The notes below the pieces were generated by a model that ran no database searches, was not told the DNA's origin, and worked only from the letters and a program-made list of their open reading frames with translations. A DNA stretch of 64,000 bases from DASQPA01 sp963757335. GTDB lineage: Bacteria > Acidobacteriota > Thermoanaerobaculia > Multivoradales > UBA5704. A program made the translations under genes and the position numbers. The stretch is from positions 1,188,768-1,252,767 of the forward strand of contig CAVWRJ010000025.1 of assembly GCA_963757335.1 (NCBI GenBank). The letters run 5' to 3'. Below, piece after piece: positions 11,201 through 17,734 of this stretch (the first letter of the stretch is position 1; each line of letters begins with the position of its first letter).

Positions 11201-13405
11201 ACCGAGCCGGAGGAGCAAAGTCCGCAGGACCGGGCCTCGTTCGAGGTCGAAAGAGCGCCGCCCCTCCGCGCTCGCCAGCTCTCCCGCGACCGCTCCAGCC
11301 TTGCCGCTCGGCAGGCCGGCGAGATCGATCCGCCCCAGACGAACCGCGGCGGTCGCGGCGGGCAGGATGCGCTGCACCGGCCGGCCGGAGATGTCCGGGT
11401 AGACCGTCCGCAGCACCTCGTGCCGACGGACGATCTCGGCCAGGGCCCGGCCGAGAGCCGCCGCGTCGAGCGGCCCAGTCAACGCGACCGCCATCGGAGT
11501 GTTGTAGGCCGGGGTGCCGGGGGCCCAGCGCTCGATGAACCAGAGCTCCTGCTGGGCGTAGGAGAGCGGGATCTCGATCTCCTGGCCACACGGCCGCGGC
11601 GGGATCTCGCCGCCGCCGCCGATCTCTTCAATACCGGCGAGGGCCGACTCCACCCGCCGGGCGAGGGCGGCGATCGTCGGGTGGTCGTAGAGATCCGCCA
11701 CCGCGAGCTCGACCCCGAGCGCCGCGCGCACCCGCGTCAGCACCTGGGTGGCTTTGAGCGAATGGCCGCCGAGGGCGAAGAAATCGTCCACGGCCCCCAC
11801 CCGCTCCACTCCCAGGACCTCGCCATAGATCGCCGCCAGGCGCTCCTCGACCGCGTTACGCGGCGCGATCCATTCGCCCTCTAACGCCAGGATGGGGATG
11901 ATCTGGGCCAGGGCCGCACGGTCGACCTTGCCGTTGGGCGTCAGCGGCAGTGCCGCGAGAAACACCCAGACTGCGGGCACCATGGGCTCCGGCAGCGCCC
12001 GGCCCAGAAAGGTGCGGAGCTCCTGGGGGTCCAGCGCCGCCCCGGATCGCCCCGCGACGTAGCCCACCAGCCGGCGCTCGGCCCTCTCCTCCAGCGCCAG
12101 GACGACCCCCTCCCGGACCCCCGGGTGGGAACGCAGCACGGCCTCGATCTCCCCCAGCTCGATGCGGTAGCCGCGGATCTTCACCTGGTGATCGATGCGG
12201 CCGATGAAATCGAGGTCCCCCGAGGGGAGCTCGCGCACCCGGTCGCCACTCCGGTAGAGCCGCTCGCCCGGCTTCCCCCAGGGGTTGGGGACGAAGCGCT
12301 CCGCGGTCCAGTCGGGCCGGTTGCGGTAGCCCCGCGCCAGGCTCAAGCCCCCGATCAGCAGCTCGCCGGGCTCCCCCTCCGGCACTCGTAGGAGGTCCCG
12401 ATCCAGGAGGTGGACGGTGGCGCCGTCCACCGGCAGCCCGATGGGAGGCGGGGTGTGGGCGCTCCCCGACTCCGGCTCGACGATCGTCCAGGTGGTGCAG
12501 ACGGTGGCCTCGGTCGGGCCGTAGTGGTTGGCGAGGGCGAAGGTGTGGTCCGGCCCCGGGCCGCGGTGCAGGCGGTCCCCCCCGGTCAGCATCACCTCCA
12601 GCGCGGCGCCCGCCGGCCAGGGCTCTTCGAGCACCGCCTCCGCCAACGGGGTGGGGAGGAACGTCTGGGTGATGCGGTGCTCCGCGAGCCAGGCGAGGAG
12701 CCGCGCCGGCGCCAGGAGGACGTCGTCCGGCGGCAGGTAGAGGCAGGCCCCGGCCGCCAGGCAGGGCCAGATCTCCCAGACCGCGGCGTCGAAGCTGGCG
12801 CCGGCGAGCCGGGTAGTGCGATCCCCGGGGCCCAGGTTGTAGATCCGCAGGTGCCAGGCGACCAGGTTGGCGAGCCCGCGGTGCTCGATCTCCACCCCTT
12901 TCGGCCGGCCGGTCGAGCCGGAGGTATAGATGACGTAGGCGAGGTTCCCAAGCCCGGCAGTCGGGGCGAGCGGCGCCAGTGGGGCGAGCGGCGCCGGCGG
13001 AACCGGCTCGCCGAACCGATCGCGGTCGAGGAGGAGGGTGGCGCCGCAGGCGGCGCCCAGGGCCGGAAAGGCGGCTCTGAGCGGCGCGGTCGTGACCAGC
13101 ACCCGGGCCCCGGCGTCGGTCGCCGAGTAGAGCAGGCGCTCCTCTGGATAGGCGGGGTCGAGCGGCAGGTAGGCTCCCCCCGCCTTGGCCACGGCGAGGG
13201 CGGCGACCACCGCCTCCGGGGCGCGCGGGGTGAGGAGGGCGACGATCACCTCCGGACCGACCCCCAACCCGCGCAGAGTGTGGGCCAACCGGTCGGCCTG
13301 GGAGTCGAGCTCGCCGTAGGTGAGACTCCTCCCGGGGGCGACCACGGCGGGCGCGCCGGGATCGGCCGCGGCGCGCGCCGCGATCTGCTCGTGGACCGGA
13401 TGCAT
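8300..13405 (-). CDS. NRPS, loading module and first extension (A-T-C-A-T)
   Basis: An intact 1701-residue synthetase. It starts 3 nt after the dioxygenase stop, directly with an adenylation domain and no condensation domain, so it looks like the chain-initiating protein. Order: A1 (13390-11880, YVIYTSGSTGRPKG), T1 (near 11760, FFALGGHSL), C (11580-10230, HHIVSDDWT), A2 (10170-8690, YLIYTSGSTGRPK), T2 (near 8570, FFALGGDSI), an Ala/Val-rich linker and a short tail (LSREELADLLAGLD). The C-domain motif is HHxxxDD instead of HHxxxDG. T2 carries the LGGDSI form typical before epimerisation or DCL condensation domains, yet no E domain follows. Pocket residues aligned to GrsA are D-A-W-F-L-G-H-V-C-K (Leu-like) for A1 and D-L-F-N-N-A-L-T-Y-K for A2, which I recognise as an Ala signature. 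There is no thioesterase. Confidence 0.93.
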   Translation of the reverse strand: MHPVHEQIAARAAADPGAPAVVAPGRSLTYGELDSQADRLAHTLRGLGVGPEVIVALLTPRAPEAVVAALAVAKAGGAYLPLDPAYPEERLLYSATDAGARVLVTTAPLRAAFPALGAACGATLLLDRDRFGEPVPPAPLAPLAPLAPTAGLGNLAYVIYTSGSTGRPKGVEIEHRGLANLVAWHLRIYNLGPGDRTTRLAGASFDAAVWEIWPCLAAGACLYLPPDDVLLAPARLLAWLAEHRITQTFLPTPLAEAVLEEPWPAGAALEVMLTGGDRLHRGPGPDHTFALANHYGPTEATVCTTWTIVEPESGSAHTPPPIGLPVDGATVHLLDRDLLRVPEGEPGELLIGGLSLARGYRNRPDWTAERFVPNPWGKPGERLYRSGDRVRELPSGDLDFIGRIDHQVKIRGYRIELGEIEAVLRSHPGVREGVVLALEERAERRLVGYVAGRSGAALDPQELRTFLGRALPEPMVPAVWVFLAALPLTPNGKVDRAALAQIIPILALEGEWIAPRNAVEERLAAIYGEVLGVERVGAVDDFFALGGHSLKATQVLTRVRAALGVELAVADLYDHPTIAALARRVESALAGIEEIGGGGEIPPRPCGQEIEIPLSYAQQELWFIERWAPGTPAYNTPMAVALTGPLDAAALGRALAEIVRRHEVLRTVYPDISGRPVQRILPAATAAVRLGRIDLAGLPSGKAGAVAGELASAEGRRSFDLERGPVLRTLLLRLGPTEHRLLFLLHHIVSDDWTVSLLLSELAALYRAFAAGRPSPLPEPRLQYADFAIWQHGFLAGAVREKLLAYWRQRLASAPMVLELPADRPRPAGFSFAGSRLSAALPIDLVGRLGSLARRKDASLFMVLLAGWSALLGRYAGEDDLLLGSPSANRNRLELESLAGLFIHTLVLRARLAGEPSGAALVAQLRETTLGAYAHQDLPFQQLVDALEPARDPSRHPMVQVFFVFGNAPLPPRELAPGVGLVVSEVDAGVAKVDLSLYVQEEEGGLTLQWEYPTALFDRATVERFHGHFRTLLAGLAAAPEMPVSTLPLLAPAERRQLALWNAESARRPLAGGTPAGEETLARLFAEQAARTPGATALVVGLTRLTYGDLAARVDRLARRLAAQGVGPEVGVALFLPRTADLVVAMLATLSAGGFYVPLDPAYPAERLAFLIRDSGAAVLVTTSALAPEAPAGAARTIRLDGPEAPLPSPLSMQRALPANLAYLIYTSGSTGRPKAVGIAHASASLLVRWAQGVFSEAERSAVLAATSIAFDLSVFEIFLPLSSGGTVILADNVLALTELPARAEVTLVNTVPSALAELLRLGALPPSVRTVNLAGEALPRGLADQVHALPTVERLYNLYGPSEDTTYSTFAEVERRSRRSPGIGRPVAGTSAYVLGGGLGAGAAEPLPVGVPGELYLGGGGLARGYLGRPELTAERFVPDPFSGGSGARLYRTGDLVRRRPTGDLDFLGRRDHQVKVRGFRIELGEIESALAACPGVAAVAVLARRDGSSDLRLVAYIAPETPSAAALRGALEQRLPHYMIPALWVFLPSLPQTPHGKLDRRALPAPRPERPEAESAYRAPRGRVEEILAEVWAEVLGLPRVGVLDNFFALGGDSILTIQVVARCRERGLEVVPRQIFRHQTVASLAAVAAVAAAVAAAAAVATTPPILSLPPVAPNEAASFPQADLSREELADLLAGLD

Positions 13406-13408
13406 CGG

Positions 13409-15292
13409 CTAGACCGCGTCTTTCTCGGCGACGGTTGCGATGTTGGCGATGTTGGCGATATTGGCGACGGTGGCGACGGTGGCCGCCGGCGCGAGATAGC
13501 CCGAGAAGTCGGTCGCGATGACCCGGGTGCCGTGCAGCCGGTCGCCGAGCGAGGCGTCGAGGTCGCGCACCACCGCCACCCGCTGCAGCCAGCGGTCGCG
13601 GCCGTCGTAGTGGGCCTTGAAGTTCGAGCGGGCGTGCACCGACCGCCGGTTGTCGATCACGAGGAGGCTCCCCGGCTCGATCGTCACCTCCCGCTTTACG
13701 TCGTTGACCAATTCCCGCACGACCTCCAGAGCGCGCCGGGCGGCCGGGGTCTGCCCCACCATCAGGTCGAGGTCGTAGCGCAGGAACGGGTCCTGGCGGT
13801 CGCCGTAGAGCACCGACACCAGCGGCCCCGCCCCCCGGCGCTCCCCGGTGTTGCCGAACGAGTAGTCCACCCCGCTCCTGAAGAGGTCGGCGAACAGGGT
13901 GTCCCGGTCGGCGGGATCGAGCAGGTGGATGAAGCGCCGCACGCTCGAAAAGATCGTCCGCGCTTCGCCGGCAGGGTCCTGGCGCAGGCCGTAGAGCAAC
14001 ACGTAGTCCGGCATGAACGGGTGGAAGGCGATCTCGGTATGAAAATCGAGGAGGATGGACGAGCTCTCCGACGACAGCTTGTCGGCGTTCCCCGGGGTGG
14101 GAAAGACGTCCTGGAAGAGGCTCCCCTCTTTCTCCTGGAGATATCCCACCGGCTCGCCGAGGGCCGAGGCCACGGCGCAGAGCCAGAGCTCGCTCGCGTG
14201 GGTCGCCTTCCTTCCCCGGTCCCCCGAGCGCGTCGGGGTCGGCGGGACCACCGGGTCCGGCGGAAAACCGCGGAGGAGAAGCGCCCCGTCGACGTTGCCC
14301 TTCTGGGCGAACTCGACGAGCGCCCGCCGGATCCGCTTCGGCAGCTCGTGGAAGGCGAGCTTCGCCTCGAGGTCGAAAGCCTCGAAATCGGCCGGGGTCA
14401 CCGCCATTCCGGCGAGGAGCCGCGCCATCGCCTCCCGCTCGCCGCCGGTGAAGTCGACCACCGTGCCCGGCGCCGGCCCGGTCTCCGCGGAGAGACCGTG
14501 GGCGACCAGGTCGTGAGCGGTCTCTCCCGTGCTAAAGATGTCGGCTACCGCGGCGGCGTGCTGGCCCGAGAGCCAGGCGAGGAGACCGACGAGGAGAGCG
14601 CGGTTGTCGTTGTAGGAGAGGAAGGGCTCGGCAAAGAGATCGGAATCGCCCACCGCCACCACCCGGCCGCGGCCCACCTCCAGCGCCGCGAGGACCACCT
14701 CCCCCTCGCCGCTTCGGACCACCCCCTCGGCCATCCCAGTGAGGAGCTCCAAGGTGCAGCCCGAGCCATAGGAAATCTTTCTTACCCCAGAAGCGGCGGC
14801 GTGCGCCGCGATCTCGGTGGTCTCGAAGATCGGCAGCCGGAGAGGGCCGCGCACCCGGTCGGCGGCGATCGTCGCCACGTCGTTTCTGAAACGGATTCCG
14901 AACGGCGCTAAAACATCATTGATATTCGAGCCCCAGGAATCGATCTCGAACTCGCCGAGGACGAGGAGCCCCAGGCCACCTTTTACGGCGGCTGCGACCG
15001 CCGCGATCTCGGCAGCCGAGAAGATCGCCTCCCCTCCCACTCCCAGATGCTTGTGCCGTCTCAAACAGCAGTGATTGAGGAGGAGCACGTCTCCGGTTGC
15101 CAGGATCTCTTCAGTCAGCGGACCTTCCGTAATGCGCACGACGGTCCCAGAAAAACGTGAGCGGATGAGATCCGCTACATGCGCATACGAGTAATATCGC
15201 GGCGCTTCGTTGGTCCGCCGGCTGAGCTCTAGCGCAAGCCCGGGATCGATCGTCCAGGTCTGGTTGTGACCTTCGTCATACAGCAGTCGCAT
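13409..15292 (-). CDS. GATase-like domain fused to TfdA-family Fe(II)/2OG dioxygenase (amino acid beta-hydroxylase type)
   Basis: Start chosen at ATG 15292 because of the GAGGGG site 4 nt upstream; this gives 627 residues. Residues about 1-265 (LLYDEGHNQTWTID..., LLVLGEFEIDSWGSN, VVAVGDSDLF) look like a DUF4350/ThuA-type GATase-like fold. Residues about 290-605 are a clavaminate-synthase/TfdA-type dioxygenase resembling the NRPS-associated AsnO/VioC hydroxylases. It has the metal ligands His418 and Glu420 (DFHTEIAFHP) and His553 (NRRSVHARSNF), plus a following Arg-rich RDRWLQRV segment expected to hold 2-oxoglutarate. Family knowledge suggests beta-hydroxylation of a free or carrier-bound amino acid for the peptide. 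The role of the N-terminal domain is unknown to me. The last 20 or so residues are encoded by a 9-bp repeat array. It is the first gene of the left NRPS operon, and the next start lies 3 nt after its stop. Confidence 0.85.
   Translation of the reverse strand: MRLLYDEGHNQTWTIDPGLALELSRRTNEAPRYYSYAHVADLIRSRFSGTVVRITEGPLTEEILATGDVLLLNHCCLRRHKHLGVGGEAIFSAAEIAAVAAAVKGGLGLLVLGEFEIDSWGSNINDVLAPFGIRFRNDVATIAADRVRGPLRLPIFETTEIAAHAAASGVRKISYGSGCTLELLTGMAEGVVRSGEGEVVLAALEVGRGRVVAVGDSDLFAEPFLSYNDNRALLVGLLAWLSGQHAAAVADIFSTGETAHDLVAHGLSAETGPAPGTVVDFTGGEREAMARLLAGMAVTPADFEAFDLEAKLAFHELPKRIRRALVEFAQKGNVDGALLLRGFPPDPVVPPTPTRSGDRGRKATHASELWLCAVASALGEPVGYLQEKEGSLFQDVFPTPGNADKLSSESSSILLDFHTEIAFHPFMPDYVLLYGLRQDPAGEARTIFSSVRRFIHLLDPADRDTLFADLFRSGVDYSFGNTGERRGAGPLVSVLYGDRQDPFLRYDLDLMVGQTPAARRALEVVRELVNDVKREVTIEPGSLLVIDNRRSVHARSNFKAHYDGRDRWLQRVAVVRDLDASLGDRLHGTRVIATDFSGYLAPAATVATVANIANIANIATVAEKDAV
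13427..13484. repeat. 9-bp tandem repeat (GGCGATGTT/GGCGATATT) at the 3' end of the dioxygenase
   Basis: About five to six consecutive 9-bp units of the form GGCGAYRTT/GGCGACGGT. Read on the minus strand they encode an Ala-Asn-Ile/Ala-Thr-Val tripeptide repeat as the C-terminal tail of the dioxygenase. The same 9-mer family occurs at 16252-16336, 45035-45079 and 59732-59771. Confidence 0.8.
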
Positions 15293-15756
15293 AGGACCCC
15301 TCAGTAATTGACCGATAAACAACAAAACCCAATAGATAGAACTGCTTCGGGTGGACCGGTAGCCCGGCGCCCGACCGTCTACGATCGCGGTCAAAGGAAC
15401 GCTGACACGCGCCCCCTAGCGCATCTTCTGTTCCTTCGTGTGTGAAACAATCGCACCGTCCTAGCGCGCCACGAGATCGGCGCCTGCAAGAGCCCCCCGG
15501 CTCTTCGGTGCACACCTGTAAAGTGGCGCGCTGGTGGGAAAAGCGGGACAGCGGAGAAAAAATAAAAATGGCCGAAGTAGTGCGTTGAAAACTATTTCAA
15601 ATAGGAAGCTCGCGCGCGTTTTGCGCGCACGGACGATAAGGAGCTTGGGCGGGGGAAAATCGCTCCCCCGCACGACGCCGTCACGGCTTTGCGGTAGACT
15701 CCGCCGGCCGGTTGACCGGCCGCCTTTCGCGCGACCACTTTTAGGAGGAGACCAAG
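15293..15756. promoter_or_regulatory. Divergent regulatory region between the NRPS operon and bcp, with several hairpins
   Basis: 464 bp without a convincing gene. It holds a 7-bp-stem hairpin AAGAGCC-CCCC-GGCTCTT (15488-15505), a perfect inverted repeat TTGAAA-ACTA-TTTCAA (15585-15600), a GCGCGC stem with a GTTTT loop (15612-15628), a GCGGGGG/CCCCCGC stem (15649-15671) and a GGCCGGT/ACCGGCC stem (15706-15721). The AT-rich patch at 15560-15605 is the most likely promoter zone. No hairpin is followed by a clear T-run on either strand, so I do not call them terminators. The bcp ribosome-binding site TAGGAGGAG closes the region. Confidence 0.5.
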
Positions 15757-16236
15757 ATGTCCGACACCCCCACCTGGGTCGAGGAGGGCGAGACCGCCCC
15801 CGACTTCACCCTCCCTGCGGACGACGGCAGCACCGTCCACCTGGCGGATCTCCGCGGCAAGCCCGTGGTGCTCTACTTCTACCCCAAGGACGACACCCCG
15901 GGCTGCACCAAGGAGGCCTGCTCCTTCCGCGACCGGAGCGCGGATCTAGGCGCGCACGGCGCCGTCGTCCTCGGGGTGTCACCCGACGACGTGGCGAGCC
16001 ACGGCCGCTTCCGCGACAAGTACAGCTTGAACTTCCCCCTCCTCGCCGACGCCGGCCACCAGGTGGCCGAGCGCTACGGTGCCTGGCGGGAGAAGAACAT
16101 GTACGGCAAGAAGTCGATGGGCATCCAGCGCTCGACCTTCCTCGTCGACCGCGACGGCAGGATCAAGAAGGTGTGGAAGAAGGTCTCGGTCGACGGCCAT
16201 GACGAGGACGTTCTGAAAGCCCTCGGAAGCCTCTAG
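15757..16236 (+). CDS. bcp: Thiol peroxidase, Bcp/PrxQ family peroxiredoxin
   Basis: Cytoplasmic thioredoxin-dependent peroxidase that reduces hydroperoxides; 159 residues, the usual Bcp length. The start is fixed by a strong TAGGAGGAG site 6 nt before ATG. The thioredoxin-fold core contains FYPKDDTPGCTKEACSF, with the peroxidatic Cys50 in TPGC and the resolving Cys55 five residues later, the classic PrxQ arrangement. Further family marks are GVSPDD, FPLLAD and the region YGKKSMGIQRSTFLVD. It is transcribed divergently from the NRPS operon and is followed after 25 nt by an EamA transporter on the same strand, separated only by a 9-bp repeat array. Nothing unusual in the enzyme itself. Confidence 0.97.
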   Translation: MSDTPTWVEEGETAPDFTLPADDGSTVHLADLRGKPVVLYFYPKDDTPGCTKEACSFRDRSADLGAHGAVVLGVSPDDVASHGRFRDKYSLNFPLLADAGHQVAERYGAWREKNMYGKKSMGIQRSTFLVDRDGRIKKVWKKVSVDGHDEDVLKALGSL

Positions 16237-16251
16237 CGAAGTCCCGCGGTA

Positions 16252-16336
16252 TTCGGCGACATTGGCGGCATTGGCGACATCGGCGACATCGGCGACATCG
16301 GCGGCATTGGCGGCATTGGCGGCATTGGCGACATCC
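16252..16336. repeat. 9-bp tandem repeat (GGCGACATT/GGCGGCATT) spanning the EamA start
   Basis: About nine consecutive units of GGCGACATY or GGCGGCATT. The array lies between the bcp stop and the first membrane segment of the EamA transporter. Because every unit containing ATTGG supplies a TTG, it can act as a run of alternative TTG starts and adds a low-complexity Ala/Thr/Ser/Leu N-terminus. Confidence 0.85.
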
Positions 16337-17224
16337 ACCCGGCGGCTCGCGCGTCTCGCGCTCCTCGTGGCCACGGCGATCTGGGCGACGAGCTTCGTCG
16401 TCGCCCAGCGGGCGCTCGCGGTGATGCCTCTCTTCCACCTGCTGGCCTTCCGCTTCAGCCTGGCGACCCTGCTCCTCCTGCCGCTCGTGCGCAGGGTGCG
16501 CTGGACCTGGGCGCTCGTCAAGGACGGTCTGGGGATCGGCCTCGCCCTCTTCTGCGGCTTCGTCCTCCAGGGGGCCGGGCTCCTCTGGACCACCCCGTCC
16601 CGCGCCGCCTTTCTCACCGGCCTCTCGGTCGTCCTCCTCCCCCTCTTCGGGCTCGCCGTGGGCCGCCGGCTGGCGCTCGGGCCGGCCTTGGGCGCTCTCC
16701 TCGCCGCCGCCGGGCTCTGGGTGCTCTACCGGCCCACCGCCGGCCAGGTCACGGGCTTCGGCCGCGGCGACGCCCTGGAGCTCGCCTGCGCTTTCGCCTT
16801 CGCCATCTTCGTCCTGCTGGTCGAGCGAGCGGCCCCCCGGCACCCGCTCCCCGCCCTGGCGGTGCTGGAGTTCGGGGTGGTCGCCGGCCTCTCTCTCCTC
16901 TCGTTCGCCTTTGAGCCCCCCGCGGCGCGGGAGCTCACGGGCTTCGGGCTCTTCGCCGTCCTCGCCCTGGGGATTCTCGCCACCGCCCTCGCCTTCCTCC
17001 TCCAACTCTACGGTCAGCGCCACCTCTCGGCCATCGACGCCGGCGTCATCTTCACCCTCGAGCCGGTCCTGGCCGCCGTCCTCTCGGTCGGCCTCGGGGC
17101 GGAGCCCTGGACCCGTTCGCTCGCCGGCGGCGGCCTCCTGGTGGTAGCCGCCATGCTGGTAACCGAGCTCTGGGGAGGCCCCGGGGATGTACCTCCGGCC
17201 ATCGCCGCCATGCCGAGGGGCTGA
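16262..17224 (+). CDS. EamA-family (drug/metabolite transporter superfamily) permease
   Basis: Inner-membrane transporter of the DMT superfamily, about 320 residues with around ten hydrophobic segments arranged as two EamA repeats. The first begins at ARLALLVATAIWATSFVVAQ, and the second half contains YGQRHLSAIDAGVIFTLEPV, a typical EamA signature. The true start is uncertain: the first 26 or so codons are encoded by the 9-bp repeat, there is no clear ribosome-binding site, and several in-frame TTG codons could serve. The substrate cannot be inferred; family members export amino acids or metabolites. It lies directly downstream of bcp and may be co-transcribed with it. It ends at TGA 17224, tail to tail with the ileS remnant. 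Confidence 0.9.
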   Translation: MAALATSATSATSAALAALAALATSTRRLARLALLVATAIWATSFVVAQRALAVMPLFHLLAFRFSLATLLLLPLVRRVRWTWALVKDGLGIGLALFCGFVLQGAGLLWTTPSRAAFLTGLSVVLLPLFGLAVGRRLALGPALGALLAAAGLWVLYRPTAGQVTGFGRGDALELACAFAFAIFVLLVERAAPRHPLPALAVLEFGVVAGLSLLSFAFEPPAARELTGFGLFAVLALGILATALAFLLQLYGQRHLSAIDAGVIFTLEPVLAAVLSVGLGAEPWTRSLAGGGLLVVAAMLVTELWGGPGDVPPAIAAMPRG

Positions 17225-17229
17225 GGCGC

Positions 17230-17732
17230 TTACGCGCTCTGGATCTCGATTCTAATCGTCTCTCTCCGAGCTTTATCTCCACTCCTGTTTTCATTAGGTC
17301 GGCGCTCCGCCGGATCTCTGCAGCCAGGGTCTCCTCGGCCAGGTAGTCGCTCGCCGCGTCGAGGGTTGCCGCGAGCTCGTCGCCGGCCGCATAGCGGATG
17401 CGGTCCGCTACGGCGAGTCCTATCTCCTTGCGCAGGCTCTGGATGTGCCGTACCAGGTCGCGCACCCTCCCCTCGCGGAGCAGCGCCTCGTCCAACCGGG
17501 TGTCGAGGGCGACGAGGAAGCCGCTCCCTTCGGCGATCTCCCAGCCCTCTTCGGCCGTCTTCTCGATCACTACCTCTCCAGGCCGTCTTCTCGATCACTA
17601 CCTCTCCAGGTCGTCTTCTCGATCACGACCTCTCCAGGCTCCAGGGTGACCGCCTGCCCCTCCACTTCGATCACCAGCGCTCCCTGGCGCAGGCGGGCCT
17701 CGCTCTCCGCGGCGAGGCGCGCCGCCAGAGCC
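17230..17732 (-). pseudogene. Duplicated 3' fragment of ileS (remnant)
   Basis: A diverged copy of the last 150 or so codons of the ileS at 19659-22782. The shared protein segments include GWEIAEGSGFLVALDTRLDE, ALLREGRVRDLVRHIQSLRK and AATLDAASDYLAEETLAAEI, and the end aligns with the ileS stop. Homology begins abruptly at 17732, immediately next to the stop codon of the unknown gene at 17735. The copy has no start, contains a 28-bp sequence repeated three times (17553-17636) that breaks the frame, and has a second frame change near 17270. It is therefore non-functional and is best read as the scar of an insertion or unequal recombination event. Confidence 0.85.
17553..17636. repeat. Three tandem copies of a 28-bp sequence inside the ileS remnant
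   Basis: Three adjacent 28-bp units begin GGCCGTCTTCTCGATCAC or GGTCGTCTTCTCGATCAC. The first two are identical and the third differs by two bases. The intact ileS has a single copy (around 19986-20013). Because 28 is not a multiple of three, the expansion destroys the reading frame. Confidence 0.9.
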
Positions 17733-17734
17733 CC

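Noticed and set aside
12410..14911. Long plus-strand open frame antisense to the NRPS and dioxygenase
   Set aside because: Its protein is low-complexity Arg/Gly/Ala/Glu-rich without motifs and is the mirror of strongly conserved minus-strand domains; a GC-rich shadow frame.
15534..16202. Plus-strand ORF overlapping bcp in another frame
   Set aside because: It covers the hairpin-rich leader and the bcp coding region out of frame; bcp has the motifs and the ribosome-binding site.
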